Source: Gracilaria vermiculophylla (lineage: Eukaryota > Rhodophyta > Florideophyceae > Gracilariales > Gracilariaceae). From it: DNA of 64,000 nt. Shown piece by piece: positions 19,137-29,619 of the stretch. Every line of letters begins with the position of its first letter. Position 1 is the stretch's first letter. Under the pieces are notes generated by a model. The model saw only the letters and a program-made list of their open reading frames with translations. It was not told the DNA's origin and ran no database searches. Made by a program: the position numbers and the translations under genes. Location: positions 939,689 to 1,003,688 of the forward strand of contig JAHNZQ020003146.1 of the NCBI GenBank assembly GCA_019155205.2. The letters are read 5' to 3'.

Positions 19137-20145
19137 TGGTGTGCTCAGGTGGGGTTGGGCTCGGGGCCCGGTGTTGAGATTGTGTTGGCGGGACTTGGTG
19201 TGGCCAAATGCGCTGGGAGAGTATCAAAATACGCGCTTGGGTTGCTTAGGACAGGACGCGTGCGATAGGGACTGGGAGCTGGTTGAGCGGAAGTGGGAAA
19301 GGCGCTGAGGCGTGGAGCGAGCAAGGTGCTGACAAAAGACAGAACGACGGTGGACCGAATGGGCGTGAAGAGGCTGTTGGGGTGGACAAGCTGTTCTGCC
19401 GGCGTTGGAAGTGGTGCATGGGGTAAGCGGACAATCGCGTTTGGAGGAATGTACACAGTACGGTGCAGGGGTGGAAATTGGCATGTGCAACGGCGGCGGG
19501 CAGTTGGGGCGGTGGCAGTGGCACGCGGCCAGAGCACATGGCGAGAAGCGTTGGTAGCTGCACATCGGAAGGCGTTGGCGGCTTGTGCTCTGGACGCTGC
19601 TGCTTGTGGCCCCTCCCGAGAGAGCTCCTCGCGATGCTCCCAGCAGGTCGAGCAGGGAGCACGCGCGCCACCCCCTGCCGCCGAAGGGGATGGTGCGCGG
19701 TGGCGCACACGGCCCGAGGGCATGTCGGGGCATCTCGTTGGCGCAGCGTGCGCAAGCAGTGCGCCGTGACGCACTGCGTGCGCGCGCCGTTGCGGGCGCC
19801 GCCTCAACCACTTGTTGTCGCTTGGTTGGCGCGCTGGGCGCCGTTTGGATCACAAATTCAGTTGGCGCACTTGAGCGTGCTCCACCTGTCGCCCGTTCAA
19901 TGGCTCGTGTGGCATGCCACAATGGCAACCCGTTCCGCTAGCGAACTGCAACCGTCCAATCACCCGAGGCGCGCGTGGAGCTGCAATCCTCAACTCGGGC
20001 AATGCGTTCATAGCGTTCGTCCCGAGCGCCGACGTCTCATGCCGCAGCTGACTTTGACCGTGCCGCCCTTTAACCCCCCTCCCCTCACCCGTCACGATCC
20101 GCCCCCAGGTCCGTTGCTTCTCTCTCCGACCAGTTCTTGGTGAAA
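19137..20145. other. Divergent promoter region, HAD gene and cytochrome c
   Basis: About 1 kb of GC-rich sequence between the starts of two divergent genes. Several open frames cross it on both strands but they are compositional; none shows a domain. I see no TATA box. A pyrimidine-rich stretch (TTTAACCCCCCTCCCCTCACC) lies about 75 bp before the cytochrome c ATG. Confidence 0.45.
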
Positions 20146-20666
20146 ATGGGAGTCCCTGACGGCAATGTTGACAAGGGAGCAAAGCTCTTCAAGACCAAGT
20201 GCTCCCAATGTCATACCTGTACGTTGTGACCCTTGCATCCCCGCCAGCCCCGTCTTACGTACCCCACCACCTTGCAAGCGACTGCCACATTCGCATCGCG
20301 AACCAAATTCGTTCTGACATCTAGATCGCACTCGTCGTCTCCACTCGGCCGCATCTGCCGCCTCCCACCCCAATCTCACCCATCTTACAACGCGCTTCGC
20401 AAACCTACACAGACAATCAAGGCGGTGGCACCAAGCAAGGACCCAACCTTTGGGGCCTCTTCGGTCGCACAGCCGGCACCGTTGAGGGCTTTGCTTACAC
20501 CGCCGCCAACAAGAATTCCGGTATTATCTGGAGTGATCAGACTTTGTTTGACTACCTGCTCAACCCCAAGAAGTACATCAAGGGTACTAAGATGGTTTTC
20601 GCTGGTTTGAAGAAGGAGAAAGATCGTGCCGATCTTATTGCATTTCTCAAGGCTAACACTCAATAA
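20146..20666 (+). CDS. CYC: Cytochrome c, two exons
   Basis: 108 residues. Exon 1 is 20146-20218, intron 20219-20412 (194 nt, GTACGT...ACAG), exon 2 20413-20666. Exon 1 encodes [15 protein letters not shown] and the haem site CSQCH (Cys19, Cys22, His23). Exon 2 begins inside a Tyr codon and carries [34 protein letters not shown] (axial Met) and a C-terminal RADLIAFLK helix. It is the soluble electron carrier between complex III and IV in the mitochondrial intermembrane space. The loop after CHT is short and unusual (YNQGGGT in place of xExGxxH). No open frame covers the whole protein unspliced. Confidence 0.97.
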
Positions 20667-20934
20667 TTTCCACCCCACATTGCATGTAGACTTTCTTGTG
20701 TTGCCATGGTGCGTGGCAGACAGCGTTCTTGCGCCTCGCTGCCGCCGCTTGTGAGTCATTAAAGTCGGTTTTGTTCCTCAACTTGCGTTGTCGTCGTGTG
20801 TCTGTGCGCTTTCCGATATTTTGAGCCTCTTTGCCATAAAGCTCTCATCAAATCTTTGCTCATCTCGAGAACAGAGTTGCCCACGCTTCATTGCTTACAA
20901 AGCGATCCTCCCAGCACTGTGCGATCTAACCTCA

Positions 20935-21755
20935 TCAATTCCGCACAACCGCGCCGAATTCCATGTCAACAAGCCCTTCTATTCCAGCTGTGACCTTATC
21001 TCCGGGTCGAAACTCCCCTACTCCGGAGGGGGTCCCAGTTAGAATGAGGTCCCACTCCTCCAGCGTTACGTGGCTCGAGATGTGCTCGATAAGTTCGGGA
21101 ACCGTCCAGATCATATCCTTTGTCGACCCGTACTGCCTGCGCTCACCGTTCACGTCAAGATAAAGGTTCACGTCAATTACGCCCTTTTCGTCCATCACAA
21201 TGGCATCGGCAGGCAGCACCGTCGATAACGGCAGGAATGTATCACACCCTTTTGCTATCGCCCATGGTCTTCCAACCTTCTTCGCCTCCGACTGCCAGTT
21301 CCGCGCCGTCACATCAATGGCACAGACATACCCGGCAATGTGTTTCGCGGCATCGGCTGCGCGAACATCTCTTGCAGGTTGACCTATGACGACGCCGAGC
21401 TCCACTGGGGGCGGAGGTTGTGTTAGTAAACGTGTTGAAGGGTTGTGCAAAAGTGAGATACAGGATACCTACCTTCATGATGAGCGACGGCTGTGGGGGG
21501 AATTTGGATCGGGCCCGCGTTTTGAGGAAGGTATGATGTGGAGGGTTTGAAGAACCAAATGGGTGCTATTCGATCCGCCTTGGAGCCCATTTCCTTTGCA
21601 TGGTCGACGTAGTTTAGCCCAACCTAAGATAGAGCGTGTGAGAAACAGGTGCTGATGTGCGGGACGTACGACCTCGTTATTTTGGAACGTACCGCTATTG
21701 CTTTTCGCGATGCTTTTTGAAGCAACGCATCGGCGTGACGGAGAGCGTTGGCCAT
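20935..21755 (-). CDS. FAHD1: FAHD1-like acylpyruvase/oxaloacetate decarboxylase, three exons
   Basis: 227 residues from exons 21755-21693, 21623-21473 and 21404-20935. Introns are 69 nt (21624-21692, GTACGT...TTAG) and 68 nt (21405-21472, GTAGGT...CCAG). Exon 1 starts MANALRHADALLQ and ends in frame before VGLNYVDHAKEMGSKADR; exon 2 has FFKPSTSYL and ends HHE; exon 3 continues VELGVVIG, then GYVCAIDVTARN, PWAIAKGCDTFLP, and LTGTPSGVGEF. The HHE and E-x-E ligands for Mg and the TGTPxGVG loop are those of the fumarylacetoacetase family. Length matches human FAHD1 (hydrolysis of acylpyruvates and decarboxylation of oxaloacetate in mitochondria). The restored splice joins reproduce the family without gaps. 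Confidence 0.93.
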
Positions 21756-22449
21756 GGATTTGAAAGCAACTGCTGTGCGATTTGTCGTTACCCGGGCGAT
21801 TTAGTAAAGTACCAACGTCATTGATAGGCAGCGATGTGATACACACGCACAACAGTAATCCAAGAAATCACTTTTGACGGGCACAGCGTGCCGAGGAGCT
21901 ACTCCATCTGGAGATCAAGCCACGATTTGAAAAATATTGGTATGTGGTTTGCGCTCCAATGTACCAGGGTGCTCTTCTTACAGCCGACGCAATTTTGGCC
22001 TGAACATCAGAACACTCTCTGCTCCTCAGTGTTTACAACATACATATCAGCGCGTTGGCATCAACACTATGCGTTTGCAAAGAGAACATGTGATCGAGAT
22101 CTTACGAGCTATCAGCAGCTAGAGGAGCTCGTAGGAGCAGAATAAAAAACTAAACTGCCAGTGTAGAGAAAACGATATCGGTAGTGGAAGGAGCCAGAAA
22201 CATTCGCTCTCTGTCTCTTCTCGGGGATAACCACCAATTCTTCGTGCGCACTTTTGCATCATAAGTGTTGCAGAAAGGTTTGACTTTCAGGCTGTCCTCG
22301 CCCAATTACTCCCACGCCTCTTGCGCCCCTTGCGCCCCTTAACCGTCGCAATAGCTTCCGCAAATGGTTTGGTATCAATGCGTCCCAACCAGCCGGGCAA
22401 ACGGTTCTTCTTGCATCCGAGACCTTTAACCTTCTTTCTGTGCCGATTT
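21756..22449. other. Intergenic region, no supported gene
   Basis: Upstream flank of FAHD1. Short frames only; nothing recognisable. A CTAGAGGAGCTCGTAG near-palindrome sits at about 22119-22134. Confidence 0.4.
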
Positions 22450-23165
22450 ATGTTAACGCACGTGCACGAACGACATGCCCTTGACAGTGCCTCTGTACGT
22501 ATGTCCCTGCGCATTCGGCACGTGCCGCGCCCATCCTGGCGGCAATGGCCGCCTGCGTTGATGCGCCAATCGCGGCTTATGAAGGTCACTCAGCGGCACT
22601 GAGCGTAGTTGCATTGCACTCCGCTTCTGCTAATCATTTCACCGGGGTATTGATCGTGTCCTCTTGCGGTGGGTTGAGTTTCAAGTCCTCTTCAGATACG
22701 ACAACAGTAACGGGACTCTCGAGAACTGAAATGGACAAGCGGAACGCGCCCACAAATGCGGCCCAACAGAACGTGAACTTCGCCACATGAAAGCTTCTCA
22801 AAGTTTTCGATGATGGCTAGTCAGGAATGCGAGCCGAAGCCCTTTCTGAGTGTTAAGAACGGTGCTGGATAGAAGCGAATCGTCTTTCGGAACAGTGTGC
22901 CTCCGTTTTATAGTGGCTTAGAAAAGTTCCTACACGCCAGATACGCCGCTGAAAAGATTTGACGGCGAAATCGTAAGCAAGACTCATATTTGTTGAGGCA
23001 GGGCTCCGGTGATGGTGATGAGGCGGGAGTTGGAAATGGAAGTAAAGGCAAGATGTTGAAGGCAGCTGAGACATTTAAAAGGATAAATGAACGAGAAAGA
23101 CAATCGTGAAGTACGAGGCTCATGCGACCTGTGTATTGACTAGCGAAAGCGTTGTTTTGGGTGAT
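22450..23165 (-). pseudogene. Decayed secreted Cys-rich peptide gene, copy 1
   Basis: Read on the minus strand this block matches the block at 25033-25760 over its full length. A TATA-like TATAAAA (22906-22912) comes first, then a segment encoding a hydrophobic leader-like stretch (about 22800-22700), then the Cys-rich part. The frame breaks near 22650 (shift around GTGAAATGA) and again at an in-frame TGA near 22595. The surviving Cys blocks (CNYAQC, GGHC, GTC, ACRSCTC) keep exactly the spacing of copy 2: x4, x17, x7, x14, x2, x1. No in-frame ATG precedes the leader. I call it a relic gene. Confidence 0.6.
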
Positions 23166-23170
23166 GGACA

Positions 23171-24930
23171 GTGTCAACAATATGTACCCTTCAATGCTAT
23201 GCGAGCACTATGGATATGTGTAGAACCGCTGTAGATATTCAAAACGACAGGAATTGACCCAAATCCGACTTCCAAGGATAAAGTATATTGTAAAAATCGA
23301 CGATGGACAGCTCTCGAAAGCGTCAAAGCGTTTAATCAACAACGGGGCGCCAAAACTATTGGTGTTGCCTCCGTCAATCCTGTTCAATAAACCCTGAAAC
23401 TGAATCAATTGCAGCAGTCTCTTTCTGTCAAGTTTGACTATTCTGCACATTCTAAGAGCTTTTCGTTGATTTCAGACCAGTGCTTCAACCTCAGAATATG
23501 TATGATCTTCTCCTTTAATGTGGACGTTGTGCTCTAATTCCTAGCTCAGCAGAGGCTAATCCTAAAGATATTTCTCTTTCCCCACGAAGGCCGGACCCCT
23601 TTTGTGGCACTCCTCTAATGAGATTTTCTACCGATTTGCAGCTGCGACTCAGATGACTGCGAAGAATTTGTCGACGAATATGTATGATGGATTATCATGT
23701 TGTGGGTTCGGAACATGCTCCAGAAAACTCATCAAATTCCTGCATAGATGCACCATTTGTAGTTGGTTGTCAATTGGCACTCGAATCTTGTGAAGCCTGG
23801 AGATTTCTACCCCAATCTGAATTCTTTCTCTATCCCTTATGGGCTTATGGACATTTGAATGAATAAAGCATCTTCATGCTATTCTTAATAATTCTTTAAT
23901 TGTTATAAATGACTCTCGAAAATGATCTTAACTATCTTTTGTTTGTTTCTCAAAGCAATGCCAAGTCTTTCATTGGCTTCCAAGAACAAATAGACTACTT
24001 TTTACTGTTTTTCTGCGCTCCGAACAAAAATTTAATTGTTTGGTACTCTAGAGCTTTTGATATATATACTGTTTTATATGTGATGTGGATACTAAACATG
24101 AAAGGCAGATGTCATAATAGGTGTACTTTTTGGCGGAGAATGATACTTGCTGCGAGTTGCATGAGAAAGTAGATACAATTTTACACACGTTTTGAAATTT
24201 AACCTTGTCCGAGGTCACCTGTCGACTAGAATCTATGCTGAACATTTTTGATAAAGTAACGAAAACAAACAAACAGTTCATCAAGAAGATATCCAGACTT
24301 CAATGCGTGAAATAAGGCATCACGTCACGGATTTCAATAAAACCAGGAAGACATTCGAAAAACGAAATTGAAACTCATACTCTGACAGATAAACTTATTG
24401 TATCAAGGACGTTCGACAAATAAATACTGTTCAAACGGTTAGAAACTGGTCATCGCGCGGTAGAGAGAACGGCTTCATAGGACGAAATGAGATTCCAGGG
24501 TCAGCCAACGAAGATGACGAGTGAGCGACTATGGTTGGGATCATCGATGATGTTCCTTCTCATTCCGGGATCCCCATTCTCTTCTTCATGTTCATGTAAA
24601 TTCATCAATTCTGTTTAATCCAATATTTTCATTCACAAGGAGCTTTCGAAATTAAAATAACGCACGATTTTAATTGATTTCAACAGAAGCTGTTTGTATC
24701 TATGTATGCTTTTTACAAAGATACAGTCGCATAAAAACCCCCCTGTATCTGACTCGTCTTTCTCGGGACGGTGTGTTCATCCTCGTCTCTGCGTAAAGAA
24801 CATTACGCTCACTTCAACACAATTTATTCGCAATGAAAACATTAAGTATGAATTTTACGAGCAACTTTCAGCTAGAAAAGCTCCGAAAAACTACTGAAAA
24901 GCAATACTAGGAGCGCAGAGAGGCGCGGCG
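23171..24930. other. AT-rich gene-poor stretch
   Basis: About 1.8 kb with clearly lower GC than anything else in the window (for example 23870-24350). No open frame with recognisable content, no tRNA, no terminal repeats that I can pair. It sits between the two relic peptide copies and could be the remains of an inserted element, but I find no transposase trace. Confidence 0.5.
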
Positions 24931-25032
24931 GTGTTGCCAAGCGCCAGAACTACATTCTCTCTCGCCCTCTCACGCAAGAGTCAAAAGGCGGTTCTCCGCG
25001 CGTTGCTGTTCATCATTCGTTTTGCAGAGAAG

Positions 25033-25520
25033 TTAGGACCTCCTGCTGGAAGCATTCCTGCACTTGCACGAGTAACAGGCGATGGGCAGTGCTTGGCGTA
25101 CTCGGTCCCTGTGCATTCGGCAGTTGCCGCCCCTGTCCCGGCGGCAATGACCGCCTGCGTTGTGGCGCACGCCACGGGTGATGATTGCCCTCCAGCGGCA
25201 ATGTGAGTAGTCGCAACGCATGCCCTTTCTGCTGACCATTTCACAAGGATATTCATCCTGGTCTCTGATGGTGGGGTTGAGGTCTAAGTTCGTTGCAGGT
25301 ATGACATGAGTGACGGCAGTTTCGGCTGCTGAAATGAACAAGAGGAAAACGGCCACAACTGCGGTGCAAGAGAACGTAAAGCTTGCCAGGTGGAGGGTTA
25401 TGAGAGCTTTGGATGTCGGATAATGCGGGGCGCAGGTGGAAGCACGTCTTGACTGTTGAGAAGGGTGTTGGTGAGGAAGGCAGCGTGTTTCGGATCAGCG
25501 GACGTCTCTTTTATAGTGGT
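25033..25520 (-). pseudogene. Secreted eight-cysteine peptide gene, copy 2 (start codon missing)
   Basis: The frame 25356-25033 is open: a hydrophobic stretch (AVFLLFISAAETA) that continues open upstream to about 25450, then LDLNP, then a basic Cys-rich domain with spacing C-x9-C-x4-C-x17-C-x7-C-x14-C-x2-C-x1-C and end at a TAA. The leader, a short pro-region and eight regularly spaced Cys in a strongly basic domain look like a secreted disulfide-rich peptide precursor. A TATAAAA lies at 25509-25515. No ATG occurs between that box and the leader in any frame, so either the start was lost or an upstream exon is spliced on. Function unknown. Confidence 0.5.
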
Positions 25521-25650
25521 GCAGAAAAGTGGTCGAACATGAGATGTGCAGCTCAAAAGATTTGACGGGGACATGATCAATAAGGCTCAGGTTCGATGGT
25601 GAAAGGTATCGGGGGTAAGGGAGAGACGGGAGTTTGACTTGGAGGTAGGG

Positions 25651-26062
25651 GCATGACGTGGATGGCAGCTCGGGGAGAAAAAGAGATGGGCCACAAGTAC
25701 GAGGCTCATACAAAGAGTGTAGTGGCACACGGAAGCGTTCTTTGCATGGTACGGACTCGGTACGACGCAAGGAAGGCGCCTACTGTTGGCACTCGGTGAA
25801 GTGGAACGCACTGCTGTGAGGCGATGAAAAATACTTAACTGGTAGAGGCATGACATGGATGGCAGCTTAAACACTGAAGACGATTAGGAGAACAAAAGAG
25901 ATGGACCACAGGCGCGAGGCTCATACAAAGAGTGTAGTGGCACACGGAAGCGTTCCTTGCGTGGTACGGCCTCGGTGCGACGCAAGGAAGGCGCCTACTG
26001 TTGGCACTCGGTGAAGTACTTTGGAATGCACCGCTGTGATGGTGAAGAGATGAAAAATACTT
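25651..26062. repeat. Two-copy direct tandem repeat of about 200 bp
   Basis: Unit A 25651-25847 and unit B 25848-26062 share GCATGAC[G/A]TGGATGGCAGCT at their starts, a long near-identical middle (GAGGCTCATACAAAGAGTG, then AAGGCGCCTACTGTTGGCAC) and end in GATGAAAAATACTT. Unit B carries an extra 18 bp or so near its end. A third, diverged relative lies at about 23050-23160 beside relic copy 1. The repeat is therefore part of the same duplicated segment as the peptide genes. Confidence 0.8.
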
Positions 26063-26813
26063 TATTACATCCCATAAAGAAGTGAAGTAGCGAAGTACAT
26101 TTGTTGAGCGTCAGGCGGCTGACAGTGCGAAAGCTATGCCACGTGGGGCTTCGCTCGTGGCTGCTGCGCATGAGCTGCAGTGAGAGCTGGCGCCGAGTTT
26201 TTGGAAGATATGCTGCGGACGCTTCGACGGCATGGAGTGTAACGTAACAAACGTGGACAGCGGCTGCTATGTACCGCGCCGTTAGTGCTGTAACACGTGT
26301 AACGGTGCACGCAGTGCTGCACGGGCGCTGGCGAGGGGCACGTGCGCCACGGCGTCGAGCTGTGCGTGCGCCATATTCGCACAGCGCGCAGACGGCGCGG
26401 CAACGAAGCCGTCAACGGCGATTTGCGAGTGGGCTGCGGCGGCGGCGGCGCTGCTCAAGTTGATTGGGCGCGCGAGGGCAGGCGCGAGGCAGGCGCAGCG
26501 GCGGTGCCGCCAACGGGCGCGCCGCGCCGCCGCCGTCTGTCTGTCGGCTGGCAGCGGCGCGAGCACTTGTGCTCGCCGCACCGGTGCCGCGCGTGGGTAG
26601 CCGCCGCCTGCGCCAACGCGCTCAGAGCTGCATGGTTGCACGCCCGCGCCCCGCGCCTCGCGCCGCTGTCGGCAGCCGCGCAGCGCCAACTGCGCAGCCG
26701 TAGTTCTTGCCGCAACGCTTCGCGCAGCGCGCGCTTCTTTACCGTCTTCACCCGCTTGCGACTGCGGGCGCCTCTTCAAGCCGCCGAGTGCCCGCCACTG
26801 ACGCTCCACCGCC
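26063..26813. other. 3' flank of the protease gene, no supported gene
   Basis: GC rises sharply here from the relic region to the protease gene. Open frames on both strands are Ala/Arg-rich and compositional. I see nothing else. Confidence 0.4.
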
Positions 26814-27890
26814 CTACTCCCGTTGCGCGCTCGGTGCGCTCACGGGTTGCGACGTCGAAAACGGCGCGAACTTTCGCTCACTGCCCTGCTCGGCGCCGCC
26901 CTGCGCATCCGTCCCCCGCCGCAGCGGCGCATCGTTCGCCGTGCTGCCTCCGTCCAGCGCCGCAGCCTGCGGCTGCTGCGCGCGCTCCCCCCCCTGCGAC
27001 AACGCCTGCAGCCTCTCCGCCGACGCCCGGATCCACTCCAGGTTGTTCGCCACATCGGTGAACACGCCCGACTCCTCCGACGCGCACTGCGCGTCGCCGT
27101 AGCTCACCACGCCCACCTGCACCGCCTCGCGCCCCGTGTCCGACACCTGCTGCTGCACGAACAGCCCGCCGCCCGAGTCCCCGCGGCACGCCGACGCGCC
27201 CTCCGTCACCCCGGCCGTGCAGATCATCCCGTCGGCCGTCTTCCACTGGCCCTCGGGCCCGTCGCAGAACGACTTGTCCTGCACGCGCAGCGCCGTCTTC
27301 TGCAGCCGCCCGGAAAGCACCTCCACGCGCTGCGCCGACGCTTCAACCGTGCCCAGCATCTGGATGCCGTAGCCGACCACCCACGCCACGTCGTCCTTCT
27401 GGGGGCTCGAGTCGGCCAGCTTCACCGTCGGCGCGGAGCTCGACGCGTTGAGCAGCACCAGCGCCACGTCGTGCGGCGAGCCCAGCCCGCCGTACGCCGC
27501 GTGCGCAATGCTGGCGACGGCGCGGAACGTCTGCGCGTGCTCGTTGCGCGAGTGGCCGTCCTCCAGCTCGATGCGCCCCACCGTGGCGAACGTCGGCGCG
27601 TCGGCCCCGTCGTTGAGCACGCAGTGCGCCGCCGTCAGCACCAGGTCCGCCGCCACCAGCGTGCCCGTGCAGAAGCGCGTCGACGAGATGGCCACGTCGT
27701 GCCGCGACAGGTCCACCACGAACGGGTACTCGCTCTTGTCGGTCACCGCCTCTCCGTGGATCACTCTCGACGAGGCGTTGTCCAGGCTTGACGCGCCGCT
27801 GCTGTTGGCCACAACCGCGCCCTGCGACAGCGCGAGCAGCCATGCCGTGCACACAGCAGCTGCGAAAACGGCTGAGCGATGCACAACCAT
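26814..27890 (-). CDS. Secreted trypsin-fold (S1) serine protease
   Basis: 358 residues starting MVVHRSAVFAAAVCTAWLLA, a clear signal peptide with likely cleavage after residue 27. An upstream in-frame ATG at 27995 would bury this signal behind 35 extra residues, so I reject it. The mature domain starts after VIHGEAVTDKSEYPF (the activation-type IxGG variant reads VIHG). Catalytic triad: His in LTAAHC, Asp in HDVALVLL, Ser in CRGDSGGG. The residue six before the catalytic Ser (position 189 of chymotrypsin) is Ser, which favours a hydrophobic, chymotrypsin-like S1 pocket rather than trypsin. About 50 disordered residues follow (ALDGGSTANDAPLRRG). Such proteases are common in animals and oomycetes and less so in algae. 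Confidence 0.9.
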   Translation of the reverse strand: MVVHRSAVFAAAVCTAWLLALSQGAVVANSSGASSLDNASSRVIHGEAVTDKSEYPFVVDLSRHDVAISSTRFCTGTLVAADLVLTAAHCVLNDGADAPTFATVGRIELEDGHSRNEHAQTFRAVASIAHAAYGGLGSPHDVALVLLNASSSAPTVKLADSSPQKDDVAWVVGYGIQMLGTVEASAQRVEVLSGRLQKTALRVQDKSFCDGPEGQWKTADGMICTAGVTEGASACRGDSGGGLFVQQQVSDTGREAVQVGVVSYGDAQCASEESGVFTDVANNLEWIRASAERLQALSQGGERAQQPQAAALDGGSTANDAPLRRGTDAQGGAEQGSERKFAPFSTSQPVSAPSAQRE

Positions 27891-29058
<1,168 letters not shown>

Positions 29059-29134
29059 AGCCGCCCCCCCTCTCCGCGTCCCCGCCGCCCCCTTACCTTC
29101 CGCGCGCCCCTCCCCACTCCATCTTCGCTCCCCC

Positions 29135-29234
29135 NNNNNNNNNNNNNNNNNNNNNNNNNNNNNNNNNNNNNNNNNNNNNNNNNNNNNNNNNNNNNNNNNN
29201 NNNNNNNNNNNNNNNNNNNNNNNNNNNNNNNNNN
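29135..29234. other. Assembly gap of exactly 100 N
   Basis: One hundred consecutive Ns, the conventional filler for a gap of unknown length. The sequence on both sides repeats itself, see the findings. Confidence 0.99.
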
Positions 29235-29236
29235 TG

Positions 29237-29269
<33 letters not shown>

Positions 29270-29330
29270 TTTCTGCTGGCCGCCGCCGCGCGCCGCGCCC
29301 TCGCCGCCCTCGCCGCCCTCGTCGCCGCCC
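29235..29330 (+). repeat. Copy of the seipin gene 3' region beside the gap
   Basis: The first 96 or so bases after the gap are identical to 52652-52747, which encode the C-terminal membrane segment of the seipin gene. Identity ends in poly-C. Either an assembly error or a very recent duplication. Confidence 0.8.
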
Positions 29331-29459
29331 CGGCCCCCCGCCCCACCCCCCCCCCCCCCCCGCCCCCCCCACCGCCGCCCCCCCCCCCCCCCCCCCAAAC
29401 CCGCGCCCAAATCCGTCCTCCGCGCCCAAAATTCCCCCCCCCCCCCCCCCCCCCCCCCC

Positions 29460-29507
<48 letters not shown>

Positions 29508-29619
29508 AGCCGCCCCCCCTCTCCGCGTCCCCGCCGCCCCCTTACCTTCCGCGCGCCCCTCCCCACTCCATCTTCGCTCCCCCTCGCGCCCTTCCCCTCT
29601 CCCCCCTTGCGCCGCCGCC

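Noticed and set aside
19137..20145. Overlapping 150-230-codon frames between the HAD gene and cytochrome c
   Set aside because: Several overlapping frames on both strands with the same compositional bias and no motif; typical of GC-rich promoter DNA.
23171..24930. An autonomous transposon in the AT-rich stretch
   Set aside because: No transposase-like frame, terminal repeats or target-site duplication could be found by eye.
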